Shown here one piece after another: positions 1-8,024 of a DNA stretch of 44,117 nt (the stretch's first letter is position 1; each line of letters begins with the position of its first letter). A program made the translations under genes and the position numbers. A model generated the notes under the pieces. That model was not told the DNA's origin, made no database searches, and saw only the letters and a list, made by a program, of their open reading frames with translations. This stretch comes from Verrucomicrobiota bacterium (GTDB lineage: Bacteria; Verrucomicrobiota; Verrucomicrobiia; Limisphaerales; SIBE01): the NCBI GenBank assembly GCA_016190065.1, contig JACPRI010000298.1:1-44117 (forward strand), read 5' to 3'.

Positions 1-66
1 AACCGCCGCGTCTTTGCCCGCAGCGACGCAGAACTGGTTTGCGCTTCGCTGGAGGCGGAGCCGTGA
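1..66 (+). CDS. C-terminal end of a gene entering from the left (tentative)
   Basis: Frame 1 is open from the first base to a TGA at 64-66 and would encode 21 residues ending in SLEAEP. The composition is plausible for a protein tail, but the piece is too short to assign to a family or to be sure it is coding. The bases between it and the next gene (67-184) show nothing recognisable. Confidence 0.25.
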   Translation, partial: NRRVFARSDAELVCASLEAEP

Positions 67-184
67 GTTTTAACGTGGGAGACCGACGCTGCTCGGATTT
101 GTCGCTTTCAAGAATGTTGGAGCGATCATGAAACTTGTTACGAAACAAAGTTGACGGCTCTGCCGTTCTCTTTCAGTGTAGCGC

Positions 185-667
185 ATGAAAAAGCGAAATC
201 GCATGGGGAGGGTTGTCGCCAAGATCAAAATCACCAACTACGGAGACCAGATCGTGCTCGAACGCGGTTTGACGAGGGATAAACCGCGTGCGCTCGAAGT
301 GGAGGCGCTGGTGGACACGGGAGCCACGGAATTGGCGCTCAAGCCCAGCGTCATCAAGGCGCTTGGCCTGGAACCGCTGCAAACCGCGCGCGTTTCAACG
401 GCAACGGGTCCGGCGAGAATCCGCCGATATGGCGCGGTGAAACTGGAGCTGATGAACCGATGGGTGATCTGCGATGTCGCTGAGGTGCCGGAGCGTGTCC
501 CCAATCTGCTCGGGCAGGTGCCCTTGGAGGTCCTTGATTTGGTGGTGGACTGCAAACGGCAACGGCTGATCGGCAACCCGGAACACGGAGGAGTCCAAAC
601 CCTTGAATTGTATTTCCGCGTTGCGCCACGACGGCCACGCAGGTCCCGCCGCGGGCCAGCCGGATGA
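185..667 (+). CDS. Retroviral-type (clan AA) aspartic protease-like protein
   Basis: A 160-residue protein with the motif ALVDTGATELALK near residues 40-52. The DTGA triad is the signature of the single-lobed pepsin/retropepsin fold, which works as a homodimer because one chain supplies one catalytic Asp. The following hydrophobic stretch (VIKALGL) and the later NLLGQVPLEVLDLVVD segment fit the second half of that fold. No signal peptide or membrane segment is visible, so a cytoplasmic location is likely. The Arg-rich tail (about the last 15 residues) is probably disordered. ATG 185 and ATG 203 are both possible starts and neither has a strong ribosome binding site. The substrate is unknown; such proteins are frequent in bacterial genomes but poorly characterised. 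Confidence 0.72.
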   Translation: MKKRNRMGRVVAKIKITNYGDQIVLERGLTRDKPRALEVEALVDTGATELALKPSVIKALGLEPLQTARVSTATGPARIRRYGAVKLELMNRWVICDVAEVPERVPNLLGQVPLEVLDLVVDCKRQRLIGNPEHGGVQTLELYFRVAPRRPRRSRRGPAG

Positions 668-847
668 TCAGTTTCGTTGACGGGCTCTGAGCAACGTGGC
701 TTACGAACGCGAAGGAAACAAGGTTCCGACACTCGGGGACTCGATCCTTGAACCGCGAGGAGTGACAGGGCGCGGAAGGGTCTGTTTTCCACTTCCTCCT
801 TTGCGGCTTTGGCGACCTTTGCGTGAGTTTCTTCTGCAGGCGCACGG

Positions 848-2368
848 CTAGGAATCCGCCCGGTGACCTTTGGGGGAAATCCAGATCGTGGCCAACGTCA
901 ACCCAACTGCGCAAAACGTGAAGGCCAGCGCATTCGGAGTTCGGCTTGTCCATGTGGTCCAAGGCCACGGGAAGTGAAAGAAGGCGTAGTTGAGGCCGAA
1001 GTAGAGCCACGTGCAAATCAGCAACGACCTCCGAGCGAATTCGCCGGCTGATAATTCGCGGTTGGATCCCCATGCAAACCAAATCGCGGCAAGGATCGTC
1101 AGCACGAGTGGCAAGATGCCATACAGCAGCCAGCCGGGCACAAGGCCGATCGCCTGTTCTCGATACACCAGTTGGCGGATGGTTTTGCCGGCGATGGGCA
1201 GAGCCGTGATCGGGAAAACGAGGAAAAAGGGCCACCATCGCCCGCCGGCCACGGCTACCATTGGAATCAATGCCAGAACCAGCCCGAGATCGTAGAAAGA
1301 GCTGATGGCGCGGACTGAACCAAACTCCGCGAGCACGAGCAGCGTCACGTGAAGGCTGACGAGCACCCATTCAAGTGCAAGAGTCACGTGAGAATTCCCC
1401 GTGGACGTAGTCGCTGTTGCCTCGTTCAACGTGAAAGCATGAGCCTCGTTACCTCGGCTGCTACTATTTTCAGGAAGCGCGATGTGCCGGGAATTCAGCC
1501 AGAGTCCAAGGCCGAGGCACGCGCCCATGATTGCACCAAACGTGGTTTCCATCCAATTCCACCAATTCATGACCGGATCAAGGCGCAGCCAGATCCCGGT
1601 TTTGAAGAGTTCCGGATTCCACGCGTGAAAAGCTTGCAGCGATTGACCCAACGGGAAACCGAGCGCGCCGCCCACCATGCCCCACCATTCCAGATTGCGT
1701 GCGAGTCGATCGCGGCGAATCGCGCTGACCCAGGCCCATGCTCCGAGCAGTGCGAACAACAGTCCGCCCCAACATTCTCGCCTTGGCTTGAGATCAGCGC
1801 CCGGTTCCCAGTGCCAGTCATCCGAGAAATAAATCCACGGCAGGGTCTTGTGGGCCGGATCGAAGGGCCGATTCAGCGCCCAGACGCCGAAGGCATAGAG
1901 CGCGAGCATGGCCAGCATGAGGAAGAGAACTTCGCGCGCGCGATATCGAACGCTTCCCAGGCCCATGCCGAGGAAAAGGCCGGCAAACCCGATCCAGATT
2001 CCGCCTTTGATCGCGAGCCCGAACATGCCCCAGCGGAGCGCAGCCCAATTCCCGATGAGCGGCGCGTCGTGGGTCAGCCCGACGGTTTGTCCGTAAGTCA
2101 TCGACCCGCCGAACCCGATCGTGATAGTCCCCATCGCGACAGCGCGAGCAGCGGGAAGCAAAGCGGCTTGAGGACAGAGCAGGAACACGAGCACCAGACT
2201 GACGAGCAAGCCGGCGATCATGGCGCCCGTCTCGTGGCCGTACTGCCCGCGAATACCCCAGCCCATTCCGCCTGCCAGCGCCGCGAGCAGGACGGGCTGC
2301 CAGAGGGGCATGGAGAAGGGCTGAGATTCAGAGCCTGAAGAATCCGTAATTTGGGTGCCTTGGATCAT
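848..2368 (-). CDS. Multi-pass integral membrane protein of unknown function
   Basis: About 506 residues with many hydrophobic segments separated by short Arg-rich loops, for example LLAALAGGMGWGIRGQYGHE near the N terminus, then AMIAGLLVSLVLVFLLC, and further ones to the C terminus. Gly-rich helices with conserved-looking polar motifs (RGQYGHETGAM, GGSMTYGQTVGLTHD) suggest a transporter or enzyme-like membrane core, but I do not recognise the family. I chose ATG 2368 (MIQGTQ) because the 36 residues reachable from an upstream start at 2476 are Arg-rich and unlike a membrane protein N terminus. It is divergently arranged with the DUF1080 gene, so the two probably share the upstream region. 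Confidence 0.7.
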   Translation of the reverse strand: MIQGTQITDSSGSESQPFSMPLWQPVLLAALAGGMGWGIRGQYGHETGAMIAGLLVSLVLVFLLCPQAALLPAARAVAMGTITIGFGGSMTYGQTVGLTHDAPLIGNWAALRWGMFGLAIKGGIWIGFAGLFLGMGLGSVRYRAREVLFLMLAMLALYAFGVWALNRPFDPAHKTLPWIYFSDDWHWEPGADLKPRRECWGGLLFALLGAWAWVSAIRRDRLARNLEWWGMVGGALGFPLGQSLQAFHAWNPELFKTGIWLRLDPVMNWWNWMETTFGAIMGACLGLGLWLNSRHIALPENSSSRGNEAHAFTLNEATATTSTGNSHVTLALEWVLVSLHVTLLVLAEFGSVRAISSFYDLGLVLALIPMVAVAGGRWWPFFLVFPITALPIAGKTIRQLVYREQAIGLVPGWLLYGILPLVLTILAAIWFAWGSNRELSAGEFARRSLLICTWLYFGLNYAFFHFPWPWTTWTSRTPNALAFTFCAVGLTLATIWISPKGHRADS

Positions 2369-2487
2369 TTTCCGAAGAGGTCGTTTGCGCAGTGTTCCCG
2401 TGCGACGGCAATTAACGCTTGAAGGTACACCAGACAGTAAACATGATTTCAGCCCAAAAGTTGCAGCCCGAATCAAATCCAGACTTC

Positions 2488-4032
2488 ATGAACCCAAGAT
2501 TGACTGCCAGAGTCCGCGCACCTTTCCGCTCACACTTATGCTCGCCCCAGGGTGAGGGAAAAGACCGTGTAGGATTTGACAAGCGGGCCAACCGTTCTTC
2601 CACGGCTTCAAAAATCCTGAGAGTAGTTTGCCTCGGTCTTCTGGCGGCGATGCTTCATCCATTGAGCAAAGCTGCAGAGGCTGCAACAGCCTGGAAACCG
2701 CTCTTCAACGGCAAGAATCTAACCGGCTGGGACAGCTTCCTCGCGCCGCCGCCCGGAAGCAAAACGCCGCTCGGCTGGAACAACGATCCGCGCCGCGTGT
2801 TCACGGTCGTGGAGACCGACGGCGCTGCCGCTATTCGTGTTTCGGGTGAAATCTACGGTTCGATTACGACCCAAGAGCAGTTCACCAACTTCCACTTTCG
2901 CGTTGAATTCAAGTGGGGCGAGAAACGCTGGCCGCCGCGCGAGACCGTGGGCCGGGACACCGGCATTCTTTATTGCTGCGTCAACGAGCCGAATCCCCGC
3001 ACCGGCTGGATGACCTCGGTCGAGTGCAACGTCATGGAGAAAGGCGTTGGACAATGGTGGAGTGTCAATGGCGCGATCATCGACGTCGAGGGCTTGCACG
3101 TCACGAAGGAGATGGAACCGTCAATTCCCTATAAGAAGGAGGGAGCCGGCGAGAAAATCATCGTTTACAAGCGCGGTGCTCCGCGAATCGTGGCTGATCC
3201 AAGCTATGGCGTGACGCCGAGCATCGACGACGAGAAGCCGTTCGGACAATGGAACACGGCCGAAGTCGTCTTCTGGGCCGGCAACTGCATTCATTTGCTG
3301 AACGGCAGGGTCAATCTGATCGCGACAAATCCTCGTTACACGGAGGCCGGCCGCGTGATCCCTCTTCTTTCGGGAAAAATCCAGCTCCAGTCTGAGGCCG
3401 CCGAGTGTTACTACCGCAAGGCCGAAATCCGATCCCTCGACGAAATCCCAGCCGAGTTCCTCGACCTGATTCCAAACGCCCAGGATGACGAGGCTGGATT
3501 CAAGCCGCTGCTTGGCCAGAACGCCGCCGACGGATGGGCGCAATGCGGCCCCGGCAATTTCACCGTCGAGAATGGAGTGGCTACAGGGCATGGCGGCATG
3601 GGGCTTTGGTGGCACACGAAACAAACTTACACCAACTTCGTTCTGCGCGGAGAATTCCTGCAGGAGCAGGCCATCGCGGACTCCGGCGTGTATGTGCGTT
3701 TTCCAAATCCTGGCAACGACCCCTGGGTCGCCGTCCGCCAGGGACACGAAATGGAAATTGGCGATCCAAATCCGGAAAAGCCGACTTGGCGCACAGGATC
3801 GATTTATCCATTCAAAGCTTCCACGATCGCCAACACCCAACCGCCCGGCCAATGGAACGCTTACGAAATTGTCTGCATCGGGCAGGATTATTCGGTTCGT
3901 ATGAACGGCCGGCTGGTGACGACCTGGAGTGACGCCAATCAACGAACGCGTGCGGGTTACATCGGCTTGCAGAACTACAATGATGGCAAAATTGTCCGGC
4001 ACCGGAATCTCCGGATCAAGGATTTGCCGTGA
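2488..4032 (+). CDS. Secreted protein with two DUF1080 (3-keto-disaccharide hydrolase-type) domains
   Basis: Two tandem concanavalin-like DUF1080 domains. The first starts at WKPLFNGKNLTGWD and the second at FKPLLGQNAADGWAQCGPGN; each ends with the typical GQWNxxE and IRLQSE/IGLQNY strands. A hydrophobic segment (ILRVVCLGLLAAMLHPLSKAAEA) just before the first domain looks like a signal peptide, so export is likely. The family includes 3-keto-glycoside hydrolases, and such genes often sit beside Gfo/Idh/MocA oxidoreductases, as here. The start is uncertain: the residues before the signal peptide read through repeat-like DNA with a CCAGGGTGAGGG motif, and ATG 2488 gives a long N-region. ATG 2419 is also in frame. 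The substrate cannot be told from sequence. Confidence 0.82.
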   Translation: MNPRLTARVRAPFRSHLCSPQGEGKDRVGFDKRANRSSTASKILRVVCLGLLAAMLHPLSKAAEAATAWKPLFNGKNLTGWDSFLAPPPGSKTPLGWNNDPRRVFTVVETDGAAAIRVSGEIYGSITTQEQFTNFHFRVEFKWGEKRWPPRETVGRDTGILYCCVNEPNPRTGWMTSVECNVMEKGVGQWWSVNGAIIDVEGLHVTKEMEPSIPYKKEGAGEKIIVYKRGAPRIVADPSYGVTPSIDDEKPFGQWNTAEVVFWAGNCIHLLNGRVNLIATNPRYTEAGRVIPLLSGKIQLQSEAAECYYRKAEIRSLDEIPAEFLDLIPNAQDDEAGFKPLLGQNAADGWAQCGPGNFTVENGVATGHGGMGLWWHTKQTYTNFVLRGEFLQEQAIADSGVYVRFPNPGNDPWVAVRQGHEMEIGDPNPEKPTWRTGSIYPFKASTIANTQPPGQWNAYEIVCIGQDYSVRMNGRLVTTWSDANQRTRAGYIGLQNYNDGKIVRHRNLRIKDLP

Positions 4033-4061
4033 ACTGCCCGGAATGGAGAATAGCGGCAGTC

Positions 4062-4140
4062 GGTTCGACGTTCAGCGTTCGACGTTGGATGTTTGTGCCG
4101 CGCAATCTCAACGTCGAACATCGAACACCGAACGCTGAAC
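4062..4140. repeat. Imperfect inverted repeat (GTTCGACGTTCAGCG / CGCTGAAC family)
   Basis: The left arm at 4070-4093 and the right arm at 4110-4140 are nearly reverse complements (GTTCAGCGTTCG..GTT against AAC..CGAACGCTGAAC) and would fold into a long hairpin. Short CGAAC/GTTCG units repeat inside the arms. It lies just after a stop codon and could act as a terminator, although no T-tract follows. Confidence 0.6.
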
Positions 4141-4175
4141 ACGCCATGAAACGCTTCAGCCTGACTCGTTAAGAC

Positions 4176-5294
4176 GTGAAGACTCCGCCTCCCGTCCGCC
4201 TCGGCATCATCGGTTGCGGCAATGTGCTCAGCGCTTATCGAACCGCCATCGACAAGCTGCGCCTGCGTGGCGCGGTTGAGGTGGCGATCGCTTGTGGCCG
4301 CGAGAGCCAGCGCGACACCGCCTGCGCCGCGCTTGGGACTGGCAACTTTACGACAAACCCAACCGACGTTCTCGCGTCGGGCAGGGTCGATCTGGTGATA
4401 ATTCTAACTTCGATGGTTGAGCACGCTCCGTTGGCGCGTGCCGCGCTGGAGGGCGGTAAACACGTCCTCGTGGAAAAACCGCTCGCCACGACGCTCGAGG
4501 AAGCGGCCGCGCTTGCCGAGTTGGCCGGGCGCAGCCGAGGTTTCCTGGTCGGCGCGCCGTTCACGATTCTCAGCCCGACGTTTCAAACCATTTCGCGCCG
4601 AATTCAGCGTGGCGACGTCGGAAAGATTTGCTCCGCGCGCGCGCGCTACGGCTGGTCCGGCCCGTGGTGGAGCGAGTGGTTTTATCGACAGGGCGGGGGA
4701 TGCTTGTTCGACCTGGGTGTCTATTGCCTCACGAGTTTGACCGGATTGATCGGCCCGGCCAAACGCGTCATGGCGATGACGGGCGTGGCGGTCCCGGAGC
4801 GCGAAATCAACGGGAGAAAGATTCGTGTGGAGGCTGAAGACAATGCGCAGATTTTGCTCGATTTCGGCGGCGGAGCGTTCGCCGTGGTTACGACCGGCTT
4901 CACGATCCAACAGTACCGCTCACCGGCTCTGGAAATCTACGGAACCACGGGCACGATCCAGATGCTCGGCGACGATTGGGACCCGGACGGCTACGAGCTC
5001 TGGCAAAATTCCGTCGGCGCGTGGCAAGTGTTCAAGGAAACCGATCCCGATTGGCCCTGGACCGACGGCCTGCGGCATTTGGTTGATTGCATCCAAAAAG
5101 GCACACGCCCACTCCTGACGCCGGAACATGCCTGCCACGTGTTGGAAGTCATGGTCAAGGCGCAGCAATCGGGACGCGAAGGCCGGGCGATGACGATTGA
5201 GACCACGTTCACACGTCCGGTGTTTAAGGAATCCGCAAACTCGGAAGCGGCTCATCTTGTTCATGACCGCACGCGAGAACCCCGGGTGGAATGA
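4176..5294 (+). CDS. Gfo/Idh/MocA-family NAD(P)-dependent oxidoreductase
   Basis: 372 residues starting at GTG 4176. The N-terminal Rossmann fold carries the dinucleotide motif GIIGCGN at about residues 10-16. The family signature EKPLAT follows at about residues 104-109 (GGKHVLVEKPLATTLEEA), where the Lys is the conserved catalytic residue. The C-terminal alpha/beta domain contains GGGCLFDLGVYCL, matching the usual GGGxxxDxGxH region; the usual catalytic His appears replaced by Tyr in DLGVYCL. Members oxidise or reduce sugars, inositols and related polyols. Placement downstream of the DUF1080 gene suggests a joint role in keto-sugar or glycoside metabolism, which is an inference. It is probably cytoplasmic, as there is no signal peptide. 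Confidence 0.93.
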   Translation: MKTPPPVRLGIIGCGNVLSAYRTAIDKLRLRGAVEVAIACGRESQRDTACAALGTGNFTTNPTDVLASGRVDLVIILTSMVEHAPLARAALEGGKHVLVEKPLATTLEEAAALAELAGRSRGFLVGAPFTILSPTFQTISRRIQRGDVGKICSARARYGWSGPWWSEWFYRQGGGCLFDLGVYCLTSLTGLIGPAKRVMAMTGVAVPEREINGRKIRVEAEDNAQILLDFGGGAFAVVTTGFTIQQYRSPALEIYGTTGTIQMLGDDWDPDGYELWQNSVGAWQVFKETDPDWPWTDGLRHLVDCIQKGTRPLLTPEHACHVLEVMVKAQQSGREGRAMTIETTFTRPVFKESANSEAAHLVHDRTREPRVE

Positions 5295-5396
5295 CGAATG
5301 ACGAAGGCCGAATGACGAAAGAAGCCCGAATGACTAATCACCAACTCCGGAGACCTTTGGGCCTTCGGGCTTCGTCATTCTTTCGTTATTGGTCAT
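5291..5396. repeat. Palindromic repeat built from GAATGACGAA units
   Basis: The left side has three near copies of GAATGACGAA (5291-5338). The right side (5366-5396) carries the reverse complement form, GCTTCGTCATTCTTTCG. The centre contains a GGCCTTCGGGCTTCG segment. Together they form an imperfect dyad spanning the start of an intergenic stretch that runs to 5669. I see no gene in that stretch, only this repeat and the hairpin at 5469-5498. Confidence 0.55.
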
Positions 5397-5468
5397 CTTT
5401 CTGGAATTGGGGCTCAAGACTCTGCTGTTGAATCATTGCATGAAACTCAGGATGACGCTTGGATTTCT

Positions 5469-5498
5469 CCCTCTCTTCCCTGCGAAGGGAGGAGAGGG
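5469..5498. repeat. CCCTCTC hairpin repeat
   Basis: CCCTCTC-T-TCCCT pairs with AGGGA-G-GAGAGGG around a GCGA loop. The same CCCTCTCC/GGAGAGGG core occurs at 5904-6010 inside the EamA gene and at 31081-31095 inside the DUF6057-like gene, so it is a dispersed repeat family. Confidence 0.6.
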
Positions 5499-5669
5499 CT
5501 GGGGAGAGGAGGGGCGTCTTCATGGGGCTTCCCCTCTCCTCAATCTCCCCACTCGTTCCTCTGCCTCTGCGGGGCACGCAGACAGGTCGCGGGGAGAGGA
5601 AGAAGATCTGCGGTTCCCGCCTCGCTTAATCCAAGAGCCGTCGCGGCTTTGGAAGAAGGGAGCCCCTTG

Positions 5670-6761
5670 ATGCCTCTCTGGTTCCTTTGGTCGCTTCTCG
5701 CGCTCATTTCCTGGGGAATTTGGGCGCTCATGTCCAAACTTATCGGAGACGCGCTTTCAGCCGCGCAAAGCCAGGCGCTCTCGACGATTGGACTTCTGCC
5801 CATTCTCGCGATGCTCGCGGGCCGTGAGAGGAGTTCATTGATGCGATTCTTGAAGAATCGAGGTGGATCGGTTGGTGGACATCCCTTTTCCCCTCACCCC
5901 GGCCCTCTCCCCAGAGGAGAGGGGGCATCGATCGACACGATTCGACCGTCCGAACGCTCCGCGTTGATCAATGCGCAGGATGCGTCGTCCCCTCTCCCTG
6001 AGGGAGAGGGTCAGGGTGAGGTGGAAGGAGGCACAAAGACTTTAGTTGTGTCCTCCTCTGCGGCGTTGAAAGCCAAACGTGGGTTAGCTTTCGCGGTGAG
6101 CGCAGGTGTTTTGTCCTGTTTGGGCAACGTGGCGTATTACCATGCGTTGAACGTGGGCGGCAAAGCGGCCACCGTGATTCCGCTGACCGCGCTCTATCCG
6201 CTCGTCACGATCGTGCTGGCGCTGCTGTTGCTCGGAGAGCGGCTGAACCGGACGCAAATCGCCGGGGTCATCCTTTCCTTGGCGGCGATCTATCTTTTCA
6301 ACGTTCAGCGCGAGGGCGGTTTCTTATCCACGTGGTTGGCGTTCGCTTTGATTCCCATTGCGCTGTGGGGCGTGGCCGGTCTTTTGCAGAAGCTCGCGAC
6401 CAATCATCTCTCCGGCGAGGTGTCCACCGTGTGGTTTCTGTCGGCGTTCGTCCCCGTGGCCTTTCTGATCCTGCTCACGCAACCGTGGCCTGCAAGTATC
6501 GCCCCGAAAACCTGGCTGCTGGCCGCCGCGTTGGGTTTGTTTTTCGGCCTGGGGAATTACGCCTTGCTCGCCGCGTTTGCGCGGGACGGCAAAGCTTCGA
6601 TCATCACGCCGCTCACCGCGCTGTATCCGGTCGTGAGCGTGCCGGTAGCCGTTTTCTTCCTCGGCGAGAAAGTCGGCGCGCGCGAGTGGGCCGGCATCAG
6701 TTTGGCGCTCGCCTCTGTCGTCGCGCTGTCGTATGAGAAGCCGAACAACGCTGTTAAATGA
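5670..6761 (+). CDS. EamA/DMT-superfamily transporter with an in-frame repeat insertion
   Basis: 363 residues starting at ATG 5670, with an AGGGAG ribosome binding site nine bases upstream. The N terminus WFLWSLLALISWGIWALMSKL is the first helix of an EamA half. Later helices include the tell-tale ALNVGGKAATVIPLTALYPLVT and its second-half counterpart ARDGKASIITPLTALYPVVS, showing the internal duplication of the drug/metabolite transporter superfamily. The N-terminal half carries about 50 extra residues (from about residue 73) rich in Pro, Gly and Glu, encoded by a palindromic repeat. They fall in a loop between predicted helices, so the protein may still fold. The substrate is unknown. Confidence 0.9.
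   Translation: MPLWFLWSLLALISWGIWALMSKLIGDALSAAQSQALSTIGLLPILAMLAGRERSSLMRFLKNRGGSVGGHPFSPHPGPLPRGEGASIDTIRPSERSALINAQDASSPLPEGEGQGEVEGGTKTLVVSSSAALKAKRGLAFAVSAGVLSCLGNVAYYHALNVGGKAATVIPLTALYPLVTIVLALLLLGERLNRTQIAGVILSLAAIYLFNVQREGGFLSTWLAFALIPIALWGVAGLLQKLATNHLSGEVSTVWFLSAFVPVAFLILLTQPWPASIAPKTWLLAAALGLFFGLGNYALLAAFARDGKASIITPLTALYPVVSVPVAVFFLGEKVGAREWAGISLALASVVALSYEKPNNAVK
5888..6021. repeat. Composite palindromic repeat inserted in frame in the EamA gene
   Basis: The outer arms are CCTCACCC (about 5891-5898) and GGGTGAGG (6014-6021). Inside are two CCCTCTCC/GGAGAGGG hairpins, the second being CCCTCTCCCT-GAGGGAGAGGG at 5990-6010. The element is open in the host gene frame and encodes a PGPLPRGEG-type peptide. 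It resembles a small mobile palindromic element. Confidence 0.75.
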
Positions 6762-6882
6762 GTTAGAGGCGTAAATATGGGTTAAATGGGTCAAATCTCC
6801 GGCGACAGAAAAACCATACCGCGCTGCCGGGTCGCACGATTTAACTCATCTAACGTTTTTAACCATTTAACCTCTTCCACCC

Positions 6883-7830
6883 ATGGTGAACTCAATCGAG
6901 ACCAGATTAAAGACGGGCGTGGTGCTGGGCGACGGCGGGTATCTCATCGAACTCGAACGGCGCGGGTACGTGGACAGCGGTTCCGGGCGCGAGAAGGTCG
7001 GCACGGGCAAGGGGAGCGGACAGTTCACGCCGGAAGTGGCGATCGAGCATCCGGACGCGCTGCGTGAATTGCACCGTGAATTCCTCGCGGCCGGTTCGCA
7101 CGTGTTGCAGGCTCTGACCTTCTTTGCCACGCGCGAGAAACTTACTCGTGCCGGGTACGGCGCGCAGACCGAAGCGATCAATCAGGCGGCGGTCAGAATT
7201 GCCAAAGAGGTCGCGGGCAACCAGGCGCTCGTGGCGGGGAGCGTTTCACGAACTCAACTTTTCGAGCGGGAAGGCCCGGCAGCGGCCGGTCACGCGCGGG
7301 ATCTTTTCGACGAACAAATCCGATTGCTCAAAGAGGCCGGCGTCGATTGCCTCATCCTCGAAACTTTTTTTCGCCTGGACGAAATGTTGATCGCGCTGGA
7401 CTGCGCAGCCCGGAGCGGCCTGGCGGTTGTGGCCACCATGAGCTTTCGCCCGATGATTACCAAGTGCAGTGATGATCATACGCCGGCCGAGTGCGCGCGC
7501 GCGATGGCCGAGCATGGCGCATGCGCAGTGGGCGCGAACTGCGAACAGGAGCCGTTGCGCATGCTTCCGCTGCTGCGCGCGATGCGATCGGCGGTGAATC
7601 TGCCGCTCGCGGCGCAACCGGCGGGCTTCCGCACGACGGACGCCTGCCATTGCTTCACGCGCCAGGCCGCGTTTCCGGACGACCTGGAGACCATTCAGGT
7701 GTCGCGGCGGGAGTTTTTTGACTTCGGCAAGCTCGCGAGCGCCGAAGGGATCGGTTACATCGGTGGCTGCTGCGGTTGCAATGCGGCTTACATCCGCGCC
7801 CTTGCGCACGGGTTGTCCGAGGCGAAATGA
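6883..7830 (+). CDS. Homocysteine S-methyltransferase-family protein
   Basis: 315 residues. The zinc-binding cysteines of the homocysteine methyltransferase TIM barrel are visible: GANCEQ (about residue 220), and GGCCGCN near the C terminus, where the adjacent Cys pair supplies two ligands. The N terminus (VVLGDGGYLIELERRG) matches the family start, and LILETFFRLDEM matches the LxxETF(x)D strand. Such enzymes transfer a methyl group from betaine, S-methylmethionine or other donors to homocysteine to give methionine; the donor cannot be told here. No strong ribosome binding site precedes ATG 6883, and the upstream region 6762-6882 shows nothing else. It is probably cytoplasmic. Confidence 0.88.
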   Translation: MVNSIETRLKTGVVLGDGGYLIELERRGYVDSGSGREKVGTGKGSGQFTPEVAIEHPDALRELHREFLAAGSHVLQALTFFATREKLTRAGYGAQTEAINQAAVRIAKEVAGNQALVAGSVSRTQLFEREGPAAAGHARDLFDEQIRLLKEAGVDCLILETFFRLDEMLIALDCAARSGLAVVATMSFRPMITKCSDDHTPAECARAMAEHGACAVGANCEQEPLRMLPLLRAMRSAVNLPLAAQPAGFRTTDACHCFTRQAAFPDDLETIQVSRREFFDFGKLASAEGIGYIGGCCGCNAAYIRALAHGLSEAK

Positions 7831-7865
7831 ATTTGGAACCGGCTGTCGAGAGGGCAGGAGATTTG

Positions 7866-8013
7866 TGAACCACGAATGAACACGAATGAACACGAATGAG
7901 CACTAAGGAAAGATCGTTCCTGAGATTTCCAAAAGGGACAGGACCCGGACAGGACCCTTTCCTCTCCAGAAGCACGGTTCATTAGTGTCTGTTAGTGTTC
8001 ATTAGTGGTTTCC
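7866..8013. repeat. Inverted repeat with ACGAATGAAC tandem units
   Basis: The left arm (7866-7898) holds three AACACGAATG-like units. The right arm (7981-8013) holds the complementary TTCATTAGTG/GTTAGTGTTCATTAG units. A direct GGACAGGACCCGGACAGGACCC duplication sits between. This is a dispersed intergenic repeat, and the alternative GTG start of the next gene falls inside it. Confidence 0.55.
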
Positions 8014-8024
8014 ACCGTTTCAGG

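Noticed and set aside
354..2338. Long frames opposite or beside the first membrane protein gene (354-1370 minus, 1349-2338 plus)
   Set aside because: Arg/Pro/His-rich translations without domains, overlapping better genes; typical antisense frames of GC-rich DNA.
3121..4002. Minus-strand frame of 293 codons opposite the DUF1080 gene
   Set aside because: Shadow of a well-supported gene; no natural protein features.
7866..8013. Regular repeats as a CRISPR array
   Set aside because: Units of about 10 bases are adjacent and inverted, with no spacers of constant length and no cas genes.
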